Part shown: positions 17,472 to 26,244 of the stretch, one piece after another
Position numbering within the stretch: the first letter of the stretch is position 1
How the letters are laid out: the number at the start of each line of letters is the position of its first letter
Assembly: GCA_017437785.1 (NCBI GenBank)
Contig: JAFRXH010000046.1
Location: 1 to 64,000, forward strand
Length of the DNA: 64,000 nt
Direction of reading: 5' to 3'
Source of the DNA: Lachnospiraceae bacterium
Lineage (GTDB): Bacteria > Bacillota > Clostridia > Lachnospirales > Lachnospiraceae
Made by a program: the position numbers and the translations under genes
The notes under the pieces: generated by a model
What the model was told of the DNA's origin: nothing
Seen by the model: only the letters and a program-made list of their open reading frames with translations
Databases searched by the model: none

Positions 17472-18908
17472 TTAATCAAATCCGAGGAATGTTTTTAGCT
17501 TCTCGTCAGCGATAAGATCCTCTTTGTTGATCCCGAAGGATCCACCCGGAACTATCTCCAGGTAACGGTCCAAAAACTCATCATAAGACTCCACCTCAAA
17601 GCAGTAAGGAGTGATGAAAAACTCCCTGCTGGCTCCTGCAGTACGGTCACCGGCAGTAACATTTACCTTATAGTCACCTGATTTCAGTTTCGAAAAAGCA
17701 TATTTCTCCAGCCCCCATCCGTTCAGATCAACCGGCTTTAGCGGAGCGGAATACGTATCTACAACCGGATTGGCTCTAAGCGCAGCATCCTGATAATCTC
17801 TTATCAGTTTTTTTATAAAATCTTCCGCCGAGCTAACACTGTAAACAGAAAAATCATCATTCTCATCATATCTTTTTACAAATTCCCATTCACCGTCAAC
17901 CTCTTTTATCGAATATTGGCAATAATTCTCAAGCATGTTTTTTTCAAGCCAACGGTAATCTTTTTTGACATTTTCGTATGCCTTATCCAGATATATCTGA
18001 ATGTCCATGCCGAATTTAAATTTTTCTTCTGGATTGTAATTCTTAACTGTATCTTTCGTATAGTCACACAGGAAATCAACAAACTCGTCTGCCGTACTGC
18101 CGCCGGTCCACTCCCTGACCTCTTTCTCTCCCCTGAATGTTCCGCAATCCATACCAAAGATATACTGTCCGTGACGGGGTACGATAACATAGGGCATCCT
18201 TCTTTTCATCTGTGTCACTGTAGCCCATGGATAAAGCTCTCTTAATTTTTCCATCGCTTTTTCGTAGTACACACTGATATCTGTACCGTATTTAAATTTC
18301 TCCGGATCTGCAACAGGATTCATGTTAAGTTCCTCTTCGTGCCTTTTCTCTCTCAAACGTTCTGCTTCCCGTTCGTATACTTCATCGGAACTTAAGGCTG
18401 TCCATGCCCACACTTTGTCCATGCTGTAACTGGCCAGGGCCGATGCATAAATAAAAAGACCTTTTTTACCATCGGGAAACTGATCCCATCGCCCGGACGC
18501 CAGCCTTCCGTCAGTCAGTATCAGAAGACAATACTGCTCGCTTTCAGGCAGATGTCCTTCCTTTAAAGGCTTAAAATCCCAGATCTTTACACTGTATACG
18601 CCGTCTTCTTCGGGCCCCAGATTTATCTGCCGGACATTTTCATCTTCCAGGCATTCTGTCAGATCGTAGCTCTTCAGCAAATGCCATTTTGCTACTTCGT
18701 TTACATCAACCGAATCTGCTGTTCCCCGGCCGAAATGCCCGGCTAAAGTCTCAGCATCACCACTGTTCGGATACCATTGTCCAGCGGTATAACGCCCGTC
18801 TTTTAATTCGAGAAGACAAAACTCTCCATACTCCGGCATATCATCTGTTTTAACATCATGAAATTCATTAAATGATAAACTTAGCTTTGTAAGATCGCAT
18901 TTATACAT
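17472..18908 (-). CDS. Unrecognised 478-residue protein with two internal duplications
   Basis: I do not recognise the family. Two internal duplications are visible. The first pairs MPEYGEFCLLELKDGRYTAG with LPESEQYCLLILTDGRLASG, a short strand-rich unit reminiscent of DUF551-like domains. The second pairs PEKFKYGTDISVYYEKAMEK with PEEKFKFGMDIQIYLDKAYE. There is no signal peptide or membrane segment. I choose ATG 18908 because GGAGG lies eight bases upstream; an earlier ATG at 18968 has no spaced site. It is downstream of another unknown gene in the same operon. It may be a cytoplasmic or exported effector-like protein; this is unproven. Confidence 0.7.
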   Translation of the reverse strand: MYKCDLTKLSLSFNEFHDVKTDDMPEYGEFCLLELKDGRYTAGQWYPNSGDAETLAGHFGRGTADSVDVNEVAKWHLLKSYDLTECLEDENVRQINLGPEEDGVYSVKIWDFKPLKEGHLPESEQYCLLILTDGRLASGRWDQFPDGKKGLFIYASALASYSMDKVWAWTALSSDEVYEREAERLREKRHEEELNMNPVADPEKFKYGTDISVYYEKAMEKLRELYPWATVTQMKRRMPYVIVPRHGQYIFGMDCGTFRGEKEVREWTGGSTADEFVDFLCDYTKDTVKNYNPEEKFKFGMDIQIYLDKAYENVKKDYRWLEKNMLENYCQYSIKEVDGEWEFVKRYDENDDFSVYSVSSAEDFIKKLIRDYQDAALRANPVVDTYSAPLKPVDLNGWGLEKYAFSKLKSGDYKVNVTAGDRTAGASREFFITPYCFEVESYDEFLDRYLEIVPGGSFGINKEDLIADEKLKTFLGFD

Positions 18909-18954
18909 GATCTGCTCCTCCGCCTCTTTCGCTGTTCTTAACCGGGTATCGATC

Positions 18955-19479
18955 TCATACGGTACCATCCTGATGCATCTTTTGAAGACGCTTCACCCAA
19001 TAAGGATTCTCCTTATCAAATATCTCCTTCTGCCCGGTAGTGAGTTTATCCGGGTAGTCCGTCATAAGATTAAAAACATTTTCTTTATCAAAAGAAAATT
19101 TATGTTCATCTCCGCTCTCCTTTAGCCACCAGATAGTATCGCTTCGTTTTTTCTTATAAAAATACCGGTCACCTCCGGATGTCAGCATTCGCTCCTGATC
19201 TTCCCGCGCGATCCTTTCACGTTCAAGGGCTTCTTCTTTCTTCCTTTGTTCCCTTTCAGCTGCTATCTTCTCAAAATACTCTGCCTCGCTTTTTTCCAGA
19301 GCATAATAAACATCAACATAATCATATGCAGATCCGATATGATATTCTTCAGATTCTACAAGATAATATTCACCTGCTTCATTCTTATAAACAGATCTTG
19401 TGGTTCTGTTATAACCCTCATTTACTTCGATACAGAATTGAAATTCTACTTTCCCATTAGGGGCGTCGACCTTTTTCAT
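18955..19479 (-). CDS. Unrecognised 174-residue protein with charged coiled coil
   Basis: I do not recognise this protein. Residues 1-62 are strand-like and mention no motif; residues 63-100 form a strongly charged helix (EKIAAEREQRKKEEALERE), probably a coiled coil; the C-terminus is basic and mixed. No signal peptide or membrane helix is seen. GGAGG nine bases before ATG 19479 supports the start. It lies 46 bases upstream of the duplicated-domain protein, and both share the terminator at 17375-17402, so they probably work together. Confidence 0.7.
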   Translation of the reverse strand: MKKVDAPNGKVEFQFCIEVNEGYNRTTRSVYKNEAGEYYLVESEEYHIGSAYDYVDVYYALEKSEAEYFEKIAAEREQRKKEEALERERIAREDQERMLTSGGDRYFYKKKRSDTIWWLKESGDEHKFSFDKENVFNLMTDYPDKLTTGQKEIFDKENPYWVKRLQKMHQDGTV

Positions 19480-19562
19480 TCATATATTCCTCCGCAATCT
19501 GAAACATCCGCAGAGACGCAGCCCTGCGGATGAACAGAAAAACCTTCATTTACAACAGCGTC

Positions 19563-20468
19563 TCAATCCGAAACACTTACAAAGACCATATCCTGATGTG
19601 AAGGATCCTCATGATCAGCCCAGACTATACCGCCATTATCAAAGTAGAAATTAACCGAGCCATCGCCGTATTCCGAATGCTTTGAGCTGACTTCACCGTT
19701 TTCCATTTCAAGAACGATAAGCTCGCCATCATCACTGAACAGGAATTCATACTCTTCATCAAACACACATTTATATTCCCATACCCTGACTTCATTATTT
19801 ATCTCAGGGCTTTCTATCGATACAAAGTAACTGTTGTTTCCGTTATCGAAGATCTCCATTACGTACCCATCACACTCCCAGGTCCCTACAAAGAAATATC
19901 CGTATACATCACCCATGCCTTCTCCCGTATACTGTGCTTCGGAAGCGGAACGCATGAAATGCATGGCCCCGTCCTGTTCGGAATAAATGTCGTTAGGATA
20001 GGGATCATCCTCATTAACAGCAAAAGATGTCCACTCATTTCCGTCTTCATCTACGAATCTGTACCAGAGGGATACGTCGCCGTTCGGATGTTCCTCGCTG
20101 AACAGGTCAACCGTACCCTTTGAAGAGCCAAGGATCGTCATGTCCTCCAGTTCGTAGTAATACATACCATTCTCAGAATAAACCGTAAGGTACATGGGAT
20201 CCATGTCATCATCCGCATATACCCATTCTCCAAGAAGCGGTGCAAAAACCGCATCGTAATCCTCTCCGTCAACTTCAATGGGTTCATCCACATCAGGATC
20301 TTCAGGTTCCTCTTCCTTATTTTCTTTGTTTTCTTCTTTCGCGTCCCCGTCTGTCTCCTTTTCCTGCTTTTCCTTAGCAGGTGAAGGTTCATCCGCTTTC
20401 CCACAGGCGGTAAGTGCAGTGCATCCCAGTGCACCGATCAGTGTGAGCATTAAAAGTCTCTTTTTCAT
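19563..20468 (-). CDS. Secreted lipoprotein, unrecognised
   Basis: A lipoprotein signal peptide ends in the lipobox LTAC, with Cys22 as the lipidated residue. A highly charged Lys/Glu linker (about 25-65) follows, then an acidic strand-rich domain of about 230 residues with repeated aromatic motifs (GEWVYADDD, GTWECDGY). It should be anchored on the outer face of the membrane. GGGGGG before ATG 20468 supports the start. The two GEW/GTW units, about 120 residues apart, suggest a duplicated lipocalin-like or calycin-type fold, which is an inference. No operon partner is clear. Confidence 0.75.
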   Translation of the reverse strand: MKKRLLMLTLIGALGCTALTACGKADEPSPAKEKQEKETDGDAKEENKENKEEEPEDPDVDEPIEVDGEDYDAVFAPLLGEWVYADDDMDPMYLTVYSENGMYYYELEDMTILGSSKGTVDLFSEEHPNGDVSLWYRFVDEDGNEWTSFAVNEDDPYPNDIYSEQDGAMHFMRSASEAQYTGEGMGDVYGYFFVGTWECDGYVMEIFDNGNNSYFVSIESPEINNEVRVWEYKCVFDEEYEFLFSDDGELIVLEMENGEVSSKHSEYGDGSVNFYFDNGGIVWADHEDPSHQDMVFVSVSD

Positions 20469-20576
20469 AATCTTCCCCCCGCAAACTTTCTTTTTACTAA
20501 AACATTATCAGCAAAACTACGACAGATATTTTACCATATCTGCACAAAATATCAATTTTTTTATCAACTGCTGACA

Positions 20577-20693
20577 TCACTCCTCCCACTGATCCTCAAG
20601 AAACTGTTTGGATATCCCGCAAATCTGACAGGTATAATCATCACGTTGATCAAGTAATGAATCAATAGTTGATAAAAAAGTTTGCCTGATTTG
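20577..20693 (-). pseudogene. Possible remnant of an HNH-type zinc-finger protein
   Basis: A 38-codon open stretch with no start codon ends at TGA 20577-20579 and contains RDDYTCQICGISK, closely resembling the first zinc-binding CxxC strand of HNH endonucleases. The rest of the domain is absent. It lies in an intergenic region of about 346 bases. It is probably a decayed fragment; chance similarity is possible. Confidence 0.3.
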
Positions 20694-20713
20694 TCAAGCT
20701 TTTTGCAATAAAA

Positions 20714-20739
20714 AAACAGAGAATATTTCATCTCTGTTT
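20714..20739 (-). terminator. Terminator after the second sigma/anti-sigma operon
   Basis: AAACAGAGA (20714-20722) pairs with TCTCTGTTT (20731-20739), followed on the minus strand by TTTT. It is about 75 bases after the anti-sigma stop. Confidence 0.75.
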
Positions 20740-20790
20740 TGGAAAATATTAGAACTATGTGAGGCCGAAATGCTTATCTAAATGACATTG

Positions 20791-20808
20791 GGTCCGTCCC
20801 CGTGGTTT
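20791..20808. repeat. REP-like motif
   Basis: GGTCCGTCCCCGTGGTTT matches the terminator loop and arm at 17385-17401 apart from one extra C. The complement AACCACGGGGACGG resembles short palindromic repeats common in Clostridia. Only these two copies are seen here. Confidence 0.45.
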
Positions 20809-20814
20809 CTCTGC

Positions 20815-21993
20815 TTACTTATATGGAATGCCGTTCACTGTAATGCTTTCGATAGCACCGGTATCCACCAGTCTGTTAAAGAGTATGACGAAATCCCCGT
20901 CGATACCTCCTGCAATATACTGGTAATTGGCTGTTTCAACCGCGCATCTGTTTGCAAGAGCCGGATCATTAGGGACGTTTTCATCCAATACCGTATAACT
21001 GCTGCCGTCCTTATAGTTAATGCTCACATGATAAATGAACAGATCATCCTCAAAAACCGTACCGCCGGCATATGCCACAGGTGTCTTCAATGATATGGGT
21101 GATACTTCGATCACTTCTCCGTTTTCATTCCTAAAGCTGCTGATCTGAACCTTTTCCTTAAGAGGAATGCTTATTTCCCTGCTGTCCGTTAAGTATTTTT
21201 CATAATCCTCATCCTTATCTATAAAGTTTGATAAAGGTTCAGAGAACTCTTCAATGCAAAGGCTAATGTGATCCGTTATCGGCGCATAGCCCATTTCCGC
21301 AGCAGCAGAGCCCAGCATGGTATGTTCATCAACCATATATTCATAGCAGTACAGTCTTTCATCATCCGAACGCGCCAGGTCAACATATATCTTTCCGCTG
21401 CCTTCCTTAAAGTGGAAGCGGAATGGAATATCTTCACGCAACAGAGCGCCTTTGCATTCATTCCGGATCTGACTGTAATCAAAACAGTTAACTCCGCCTT
21501 TCCGGGATATGGTGTATTCTGCCACGATCGCATTGCCGTCATACACTACAGAAAGTACATCTATCGTGGTATCGCCCATCGTCTCACTCACTGTCGTAAA
21601 TGATACATTTTTTCCTATCAGTTCTTCAGCCCTGATCTCATCTATATCTTCATACTCTACTTTAGGGAAAGCAGTTTCTATCTCCGTTCCCTTTGATTCC
21701 TCTAACATTGTTTCCACATGAGGCTCTATATCTTCCTTGCCCTGCGTACCCCATATCCTCTTAAACAGTTCCCCGTTCATTGCCGCATTTACACCTAAGG
21801 GCAGTACTATCAGCGTTATCAGTACAGCAGCGGCCGCCTTGATAACACCCGCACTTTGCTTATTCAGTTTTCTGTCTTTGTAGCTCTTTAGTATTGCGGC
21901 TTTTCTTTTATTATAGCCGTTTGAAAAGACATGCTCCTCATTGATCGCATCAAATTCTTCCACACTTATATCAAATGACTTTATATTCTGCAT
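20815..21993 (-). CDS. Membrane anti-sigma-like protein, DUF4179-type
   Basis: A soluble N-terminus (about 50 residues), one transmembrane helix (about 52-72, VIKAAAAVLITLIVLPLGVNAA) and a large extracytoplasmic domain resemble the DUF4179-type partners of Firmicutes sigma factors. The cytosolic segment should bind the sigma factor encoded just upstream. I use ATG 21993 (MQNIKSFD...), preceded by AAAGGAG; the earlier ATG at 22011 overlaps that site. The gene overlaps the sigma-factor 3' end by 23 bases. The outer domain's signal is unknown. Confidence 0.78.
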   Translation of the reverse strand: MQNIKSFDISVEEFDAINEEHVFSNGYNKRKAAILKSYKDRKLNKQSAGVIKAAAAVLITLIVLPLGVNAAMNGELFKRIWGTQGKEDIEPHVETMLEESKGTEIETAFPKVEYEDIDEIRAEELIGKNVSFTTVSETMGDTTIDVLSVVYDGNAIVAEYTISRKGGVNCFDYSQIRNECKGALLREDIPFRFHFKEGSGKIYVDLARSDDERLYCYEYMVDEHTMLGSAAAEMGYAPITDHISLCIEEFSEPLSNFIDKDEDYEKYLTDSREISIPLKEKVQISSFRNENGEVIEVSPISLKTPVAYAGGTVFEDDLFIYHVSINYKDGSSYTVLDENVPNDPALANRCAVETANYQYIAGGIDGDFVILFNRLVDTGAIESITVNGIPYK

Positions 21994-22504
21994 TTTTGTT
22001 TCTCCTTTCATACATTTCTCTCAGCATCTTACGGGCCCTGGAATATCTTTTACGAACATTTTCTTCGGTGATCCGAAGTCGTAGTCCCGTTTCCTTTACG
22101 GAGTAACCTTCCACGGCTATACTCTTAAACACCTCATAATACTTTTCCGGAAGCTCCTCCATCATCTCTTCCACTTCGGAAGATACATAAGGATCACAGG
22201 TATCGCTATTCTCCATCTCCTCGTTACTGTCCGTAAAATACAGGATCTCATTTGACCTTTGGTTCCTTTTATAGGCATCTATCGCGGCATTCTTTATCAC
22301 CGTTATGATGTATTTTTTGCACTCTGTGGATTCCGCATCATCAAAATGTGTCTTTGCTTTCATCAGCCTGATAAATGCCTCCTGCACTGCATCTTCTGCC
22401 TGCATCTCGTCATTCAGTATCCGATAGGCCACATAATACATCTTCTGTTCGTATAGTCTGTAGCAGGTTTCTATGAAGCGAACCTGCCTTTTTGCTTCAA
22501 ACAT
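21971..22504 (-). CDS. ECF-type RNA polymerase sigma factor
   Basis: The 177-residue protein has sigma region 2 (residues about 12-85; RILNDEMQAEDAVQEAFIRL) and region 4 (about 118-165; YSVKETGLRLRITEENVRKR) without region 3. It should be held by the membrane protein encoded next in the operon and released by an envelope signal. GAGG precedes ATG 22504. It is a second, independent ECF pair; its sequence is only distantly like the one at 12879, so recent duplication is unlikely. Confidence 0.92.
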   Translation of the reverse strand: MFEAKRQVRFIETCYRLYEQKMYYVAYRILNDEMQAEDAVQEAFIRLMKAKTHFDDAESTECKKYIITVIKNAAIDAYKRNQRSNEILYFTDSNEEMENSDTCDPYVSSEVEEMMEELPEKYYEVFKSIAVEGYSVKETGLRLRITEENVRKRYSRARKMLREMYERRNKNAEYKVI

Positions 22505-22614
22505 TCCCTCACCTCACTGTATTATTCTTTTGTAATTTCAATCCGTACGTTTTGTCCTTACACCCTATATAACTGTTTAGAACATCCATATGTGACAAAT
22601 ATCCCCCAAAAAAT

Positions 22615-22639
22615 AAATAGTCCCTTTGCGGGACTATTT
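22615..22639 (-). terminator. Terminator of the ABC-exporter operon
   Basis: AAATAGTCCC (22615-22624) pairs with GGGACTATTT (22630-22639) across a five-base loop; a T-rich tract follows on the minus strand. It begins directly at the permease stop codon. Confidence 0.82.
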
Positions 22640-23449
22640 TCAATTCCCGGAGCTCTTATAGTACTTTATGCTAACCCTCCAGAACAGATAAGCCAGTAAA
22701 TACATCACTATCCCGACAAGCGGGGTTATATACATAAATATTTCAGGATACATGGCCATATCATCCTTCCGCAGCAAAAACTGTGAAGGGAAATAATTTA
22801 CAAAAGCAAAGGGCACCACAAAAGTCATACAAAACTGTATGGCCTTATGGAATATACTGATCGGATATCCCGCAAACTTCCTGCCGTTCCAGTAAAACAC
22901 TTCCTTAAGGGCATTCGTTTCAAAAAGATATATATTCAGAGCTGCCAGGAAAAGAAAGATCGCTCCCTGTATCAAAACTCCTCCTGCGATCGAAAATATA
23001 TAATAGATAACTCTTGCCGGCGTCCATACAACACCTATCTTTGCAGCCGAAAGAACAAAGAGCAATATCCCCAGACACCCGTGACCTACAGCGGCAAACC
23101 AGTCTGCATTCGCAAATATCAGCTGGAACAAAAGCCCCCTGGGTCTTAAGATATAACGGTCGAAGCCGCCTGTCCTTACCGTCTTTCCGAAATCTCGCAG
23201 TCCCGTAAAGAATATGATCATTATCCCGTAAGTAACATATACCAGACTGAACAGAAATAGCATTTCATATATATTCCATCCGTTTAAGCTGTCAAACTTA
23301 AGGAGCGTGAAGTATATCACTATGATACTCGTAGCCTCCCTCATGAATACCGCAAGCGATCTCAATATTGCATCCACCCTGTACTGAAACCACGACCGGA
23401 ATATCATCTTTGTATATACCGCAGACAGTTTTAATGCGTCCGACCTCAT
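22640..23449 (-). CDS. ABC-2 type exporter permease (COG3694-like)
   Basis: This integral membrane protein of about 269 residues has six hydrophobic segments and belongs to the ABC-2 permease family, resembling COG3694 proteins, which pair with COG4587 permeases and COG4586 ATPases. Together they form an exporter of unknown substrate. ATG 23449 follows GGGAGG and lies two bases after the upstream permease stop; a frame to 23470 has no better site. Last gene of the operon. Confidence 0.85.
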   Translation of the reverse strand: MRSDALKLSAVYTKMIFRSWFQYRVDAILRSLAVFMREATSIIVIYFTLLKFDSLNGWNIYEMLFLFSLVYVTYGIMIIFFTGLRDFGKTVRTGGFDRYILRPRGLLFQLIFANADWFAAVGHGCLGILLFVLSAAKIGVVWTPARVIYYIFSIAGGVLIQGAIFLFLAALNIYLFETNALKEVFYWNGRKFAGYPISIFHKAIQFCMTFVVPFAFVNYFPSQFLLRKDDMAMYPEIFMYITPLVGIVMYLLAYLFWRVSIKYYKSSGN

Positions 23450-23450
23450 A

Positions 23451-24245
23451 TCAACCTCCCTGTACCACAAGTTTTTTCTGTCCCTTATGCCATAATATCA
23501 TCCCGATACCAAGCAGGCAGACTATCCATATTATCTGTTTAATGAACCCGCCGGCTATCTCGGCCCCCGTTATCTTCCCCAGATAAATCTGTACCGGAGT
23601 AAAATAGATCGATTCAAAAGGCGTAAACTTTATCACGTTCTTCATGCTTTCCGGCATGAACCATAAAGGTATCATTGCTCCCGATAATACATTGATAAAT
23701 ACATTTTTTATCGTCATGATCGCCCATACATTTATCAGCCAGAAGGAAAACATCTGGAACATAAAGCTGATACTCCACAGCACTCCGTAACCGAACAATA
23801 CGCTCAGTACAAACAATCCCATCGAAGCGGCTCCGGCCGGAGCGGAAATACCTATAAACAATACCGCCACCAGCATAGCCGGGATAAAATGAAAGATAAG
23901 CTTAAACGCAGCCGTCCCCAGATTGTCGGCCAGCATTCTTCCGTGAAAGCTTACAGGCAAAAGCATTTCCGAAGCTATACTTCCGTTACCTATCCTGTAT
24001 GACAGATAAAAATCATCCACCACAAAGAATGATTCCATTCCGAGTGATAAGATGAAATTAGTGGTCACCATACTCATCGTGATCCCGTCAACAGCTTCAC
24101 GAGCGCCATACAATGCCCTGTATATCTCCACATAGATCACAAGTCTTATCAGCGTGTTCAGTATTCCCATCCAGTGTTCCATGCGGTATGCGCTCTTTTG
24201 CAAAAAACTCTTTTTGGCAAATGCCATATAGGCCTTCATCTTCAT
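23451..24245 (-). CDS. ABC-2 type exporter permease (COG4587-like)
   Basis: The 264-residue protein has six predicted membrane segments and matches the second permease of the COG4586/4587/3694 exporter set. Its ATG overlaps the ATPase stop as ATGA (24242-24245), so translation is coupled. It should form a heterodimeric membrane pore with the permease encoded next. The substrate is not shown by the sequence; antimicrobial or toxic compounds are common for such sets. Confidence 0.87.
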   Translation of the reverse strand: MKMKAYMAFAKKSFLQKSAYRMEHWMGILNTLIRLVIYVEIYRALYGAREAVDGITMSMVTTNFILSLGMESFFVVDDFYLSYRIGNGSIASEMLLPVSFHGRMLADNLGTAAFKLIFHFIPAMLVAVLFIGISAPAGAASMGLFVLSVLFGYGVLWSISFMFQMFSFWLINVWAIMTIKNVFINVLSGAMIPLWFMPESMKNVIKFTPFESIYFTPVQIYLGKITGAEIAGGFIKQIIWIVCLLGIGMILWHKGQKKLVVQGG

Positions 24246-25228
24246 GCAAATACCTCTTTATTATATATTTTCCTGATGATAGTCTCTATCTCCGGTTCCG
24301 TAACGGTAATATCACGTATACTGTATTTACCCAGGATCTCATGCATCAGGGCGTTCACATCAACCACACTGTTATCAAAAGTAAAACTCCTTTTTCTGTC
24401 TTTTGGATCACCTATCATAACGTTCTCTATAGGCGTCACTTCCGTATCTTCGTTAAACTCCGCTATCAGCTGTCTTGTAGTCCCGTATTTATTCCTTATT
24501 TCCTGCAATGAACCGTCATATAAAAGCGATCCCTTATCAATGATCAGTATCCTTTTACACGTCTGCTCAATGTCCTGCATATCATGTGTGGTAAAGATCA
24601 TCGTGATCTTGTCCTTTTCATTAAGCTCCCTGATAAATGAGCGTATCGTTTCTTTACCTATAACATCCACTCCAATGGTGGGCTCATCAAAAAATACGAT
24701 CTTTGGTGAATGTAGCAGCGATGCCACTATATCCGAACGCATCCTCTGCCCAAGCGAAAGCTGTCTTACAGGCTGGTTGATAAAACCACCCATATCCAGC
24801 ATATCCGTATAACGCTTAAGATTCTTTTTATACATCTCTTCCGGTATCCTGTATATCGCCTTAAGCAGTTCGAAACTGTCTATCACGGGAAGATCCCACT
24901 GCAGCTGGGATTTCTGGCCGAAAACCACTCCTATTCCCGCCACATATTCCTTTCTCTGCCTGTATGGAACATAAGAATTTACGCTTATTGAACCGCTGTC
25001 GGGGCAGAGGATCCCGGAAAGCATTTTTATGGTTGTGGATTTACCGGCCCCGTTAGGTCCTATGAATCCGACCATCTCTCCGCTTTCTATATCAAAGCTT
25101 ATCCCGTCCACCGCTTTTTTATTTTCAAATTTAGGTACGAACATATTGGCTATCATTCCCGGTATGCCCGCGCTTCTCTTATTGACTTTAAAGGTTTTGG
25201 AAACTTCTTTCACCTCGATAAAACTCAC
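24242..25228 (-). CDS. ABC exporter ATPase (COG4586-like)
   Basis: The 328-residue protein is an ABC ATPase with Walker A GPNGAGKST near residue 56, signature LSLGQRMRSDI, Walker B IVFFDEP and switch histidine in TTHDMQD. The C-terminal 90 residues after the ATPase core are typical for this exporter subfamily. It energises export through the two downstream permeases. It starts two bases after the stop of another ABC ATPase, so the operon encodes two different ATPases. Confidence 0.92.
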   Translation of the reverse strand: MSFIEVKEVSKTFKVNKRSAGIPGMIANMFVPKFENKKAVDGISFDIESGEMVGFIGPNGAGKSTTIKMLSGILCPDSGSISVNSYVPYRQRKEYVAGIGVVFGQKSQLQWDLPVIDSFELLKAIYRIPEEMYKKNLKRYTDMLDMGGFINQPVRQLSLGQRMRSDIVASLLHSPKIVFFDEPTIGVDVIGKETIRSFIRELNEKDKITMIFTTHDMQDIEQTCKRILIIDKGSLLYDGSLQEIRNKYGTTRQLIAEFNEDTEVTPIENVMIGDPKDRKRSFTFDNSVVDVNALMHEILGKYSIRDITVTEPEIETIIRKIYNKEVFA

Positions 25229-25230
25229 TT

Positions 25231-26124
25231 TTACACCCTCCCAAAATGAGATATTTTTATACTTTCTCCCAGACCCGATCTGCGGAAATTAAGAGACTTG
25301 ACCATGGTACCGGCGCATATCCGCTCTATCACTTCTTTTGAAGATACATGATTTGAATTGTAGTATATCTTCATCATGTCGTTATCTATGATCAGCTTCT
25401 CTACTTCCAGATCCGATATATCAGGGATAGCGCCATCAAGCTTTATGCTGCACTCTTCCATCGGGATCAGCTTTTTTACAAGCTCATCTTTTGAACCGTA
25501 GAACACTGCCTCTCCGTCATCAAGAAGGAGTACACGCTCAGCCACCTCCGAAATATCCTCCATATCATGAGAACTGATCAGAATCGTAGCACCTTCCTGC
25601 TTCTTTTCTTTTACAAGAGTGTAAAAAGCTGCCTTCGCATTCTGATCCAGCCCTATACATGGTTCATCAAAAATATAGAGCCCGGCATCCCTTATAAAGC
25701 ACATGCCCAGTTCGGCTCTCCTTTTCTGTCCAAGAGATAACGCCCTTACGCGTGTATCAAGTATATCCTTAAATCCAAGGATATCCGCCACATACTCTGT
25801 CCTTTCGGTAAAACGCTCTTTCTCTATGCCGTATATCGTCTTCATCTCATTTAAACTGTCTCTCACAGACAGCTCATCATTAAAGACCGGGATATCGGCA
25901 AACAATACCGCAATATCCTTAAGTATCTCTCTTCTCTTTCCTACCGGATCTTTTCTGAACGTATATATACTTCCGCGCCCGGGAGACAGAAGTCCGCTGA
26001 TAAGCTTCAGGAAAGTAGTCTTTCCTGCTCCCGATGCTCCTATCACGCCAAGCGTGACACCCTTCGGGACATGCAGTTCGATCCCTTTTAATATGAACTT
26101 GTTAACGTCTTTGCAGATGATCAT
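25231..26124 (-). CDS. ABC transporter ATPase
   Basis: The 297-residue protein has Walker A GASGAGKTT near residue 31, signature LSLGQKRRAELG, Walker B LYIFDEP and H-loop SSHDMED. It is the first gene of the exporter operon and resembles resistance-type ATPases (CcmA-like). With the COG4586-like ATPase it could form a heterodimer, or it could serve as a separate pump subunit; no third permease is present. GGAGGAG precedes ATG 26124. Confidence 0.9.
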   Translation of the reverse strand: MIICKDVNKFILKGIELHVPKGVTLGVIGASGAGKTTFLKLISGLLSPGRGSIYTFRKDPVGKRREILKDIAVLFADIPVFNDELSVRDSLNEMKTIYGIEKERFTERTEYVADILGFKDILDTRVRALSLGQKRRAELGMCFIRDAGLYIFDEPCIGLDQNAKAAFYTLVKEKKQEGATILISSHDMEDISEVAERVLLLDDGEAVFYGSKDELVKKLIPMEECSIKLDGAIPDISDLEVEKLIIDNDMMKIYYNSNHVSSKEVIERICAGTMVKSLNFRRSGLGESIKISHFGRV

Positions 26125-26177
26125 ATTTCTCCTCCGGATAAAAAGGCCTCTCTCTTCGGCGGTTCTGCGATACTAAA

Positions 26178-26210
26178 ATACCCCCTGCACTTTAACGGTG
26201 CAAGGGGTAT
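26178..26210 (-). terminator. Terminator after the LytTR/GHKL genes
   Basis: ATACCCCCTGCAC (26178-26190) pairs with GTGCAAGGGGTAT (26198-26210), with one mismatch; the minus strand continues with TTTT. It separates the two-component genes from the exporter, perhaps leakily. Confidence 0.65.
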
Positions 26211-26244
26211 GGGATAAACGACCCCATATCAGGGATGAACTGTC

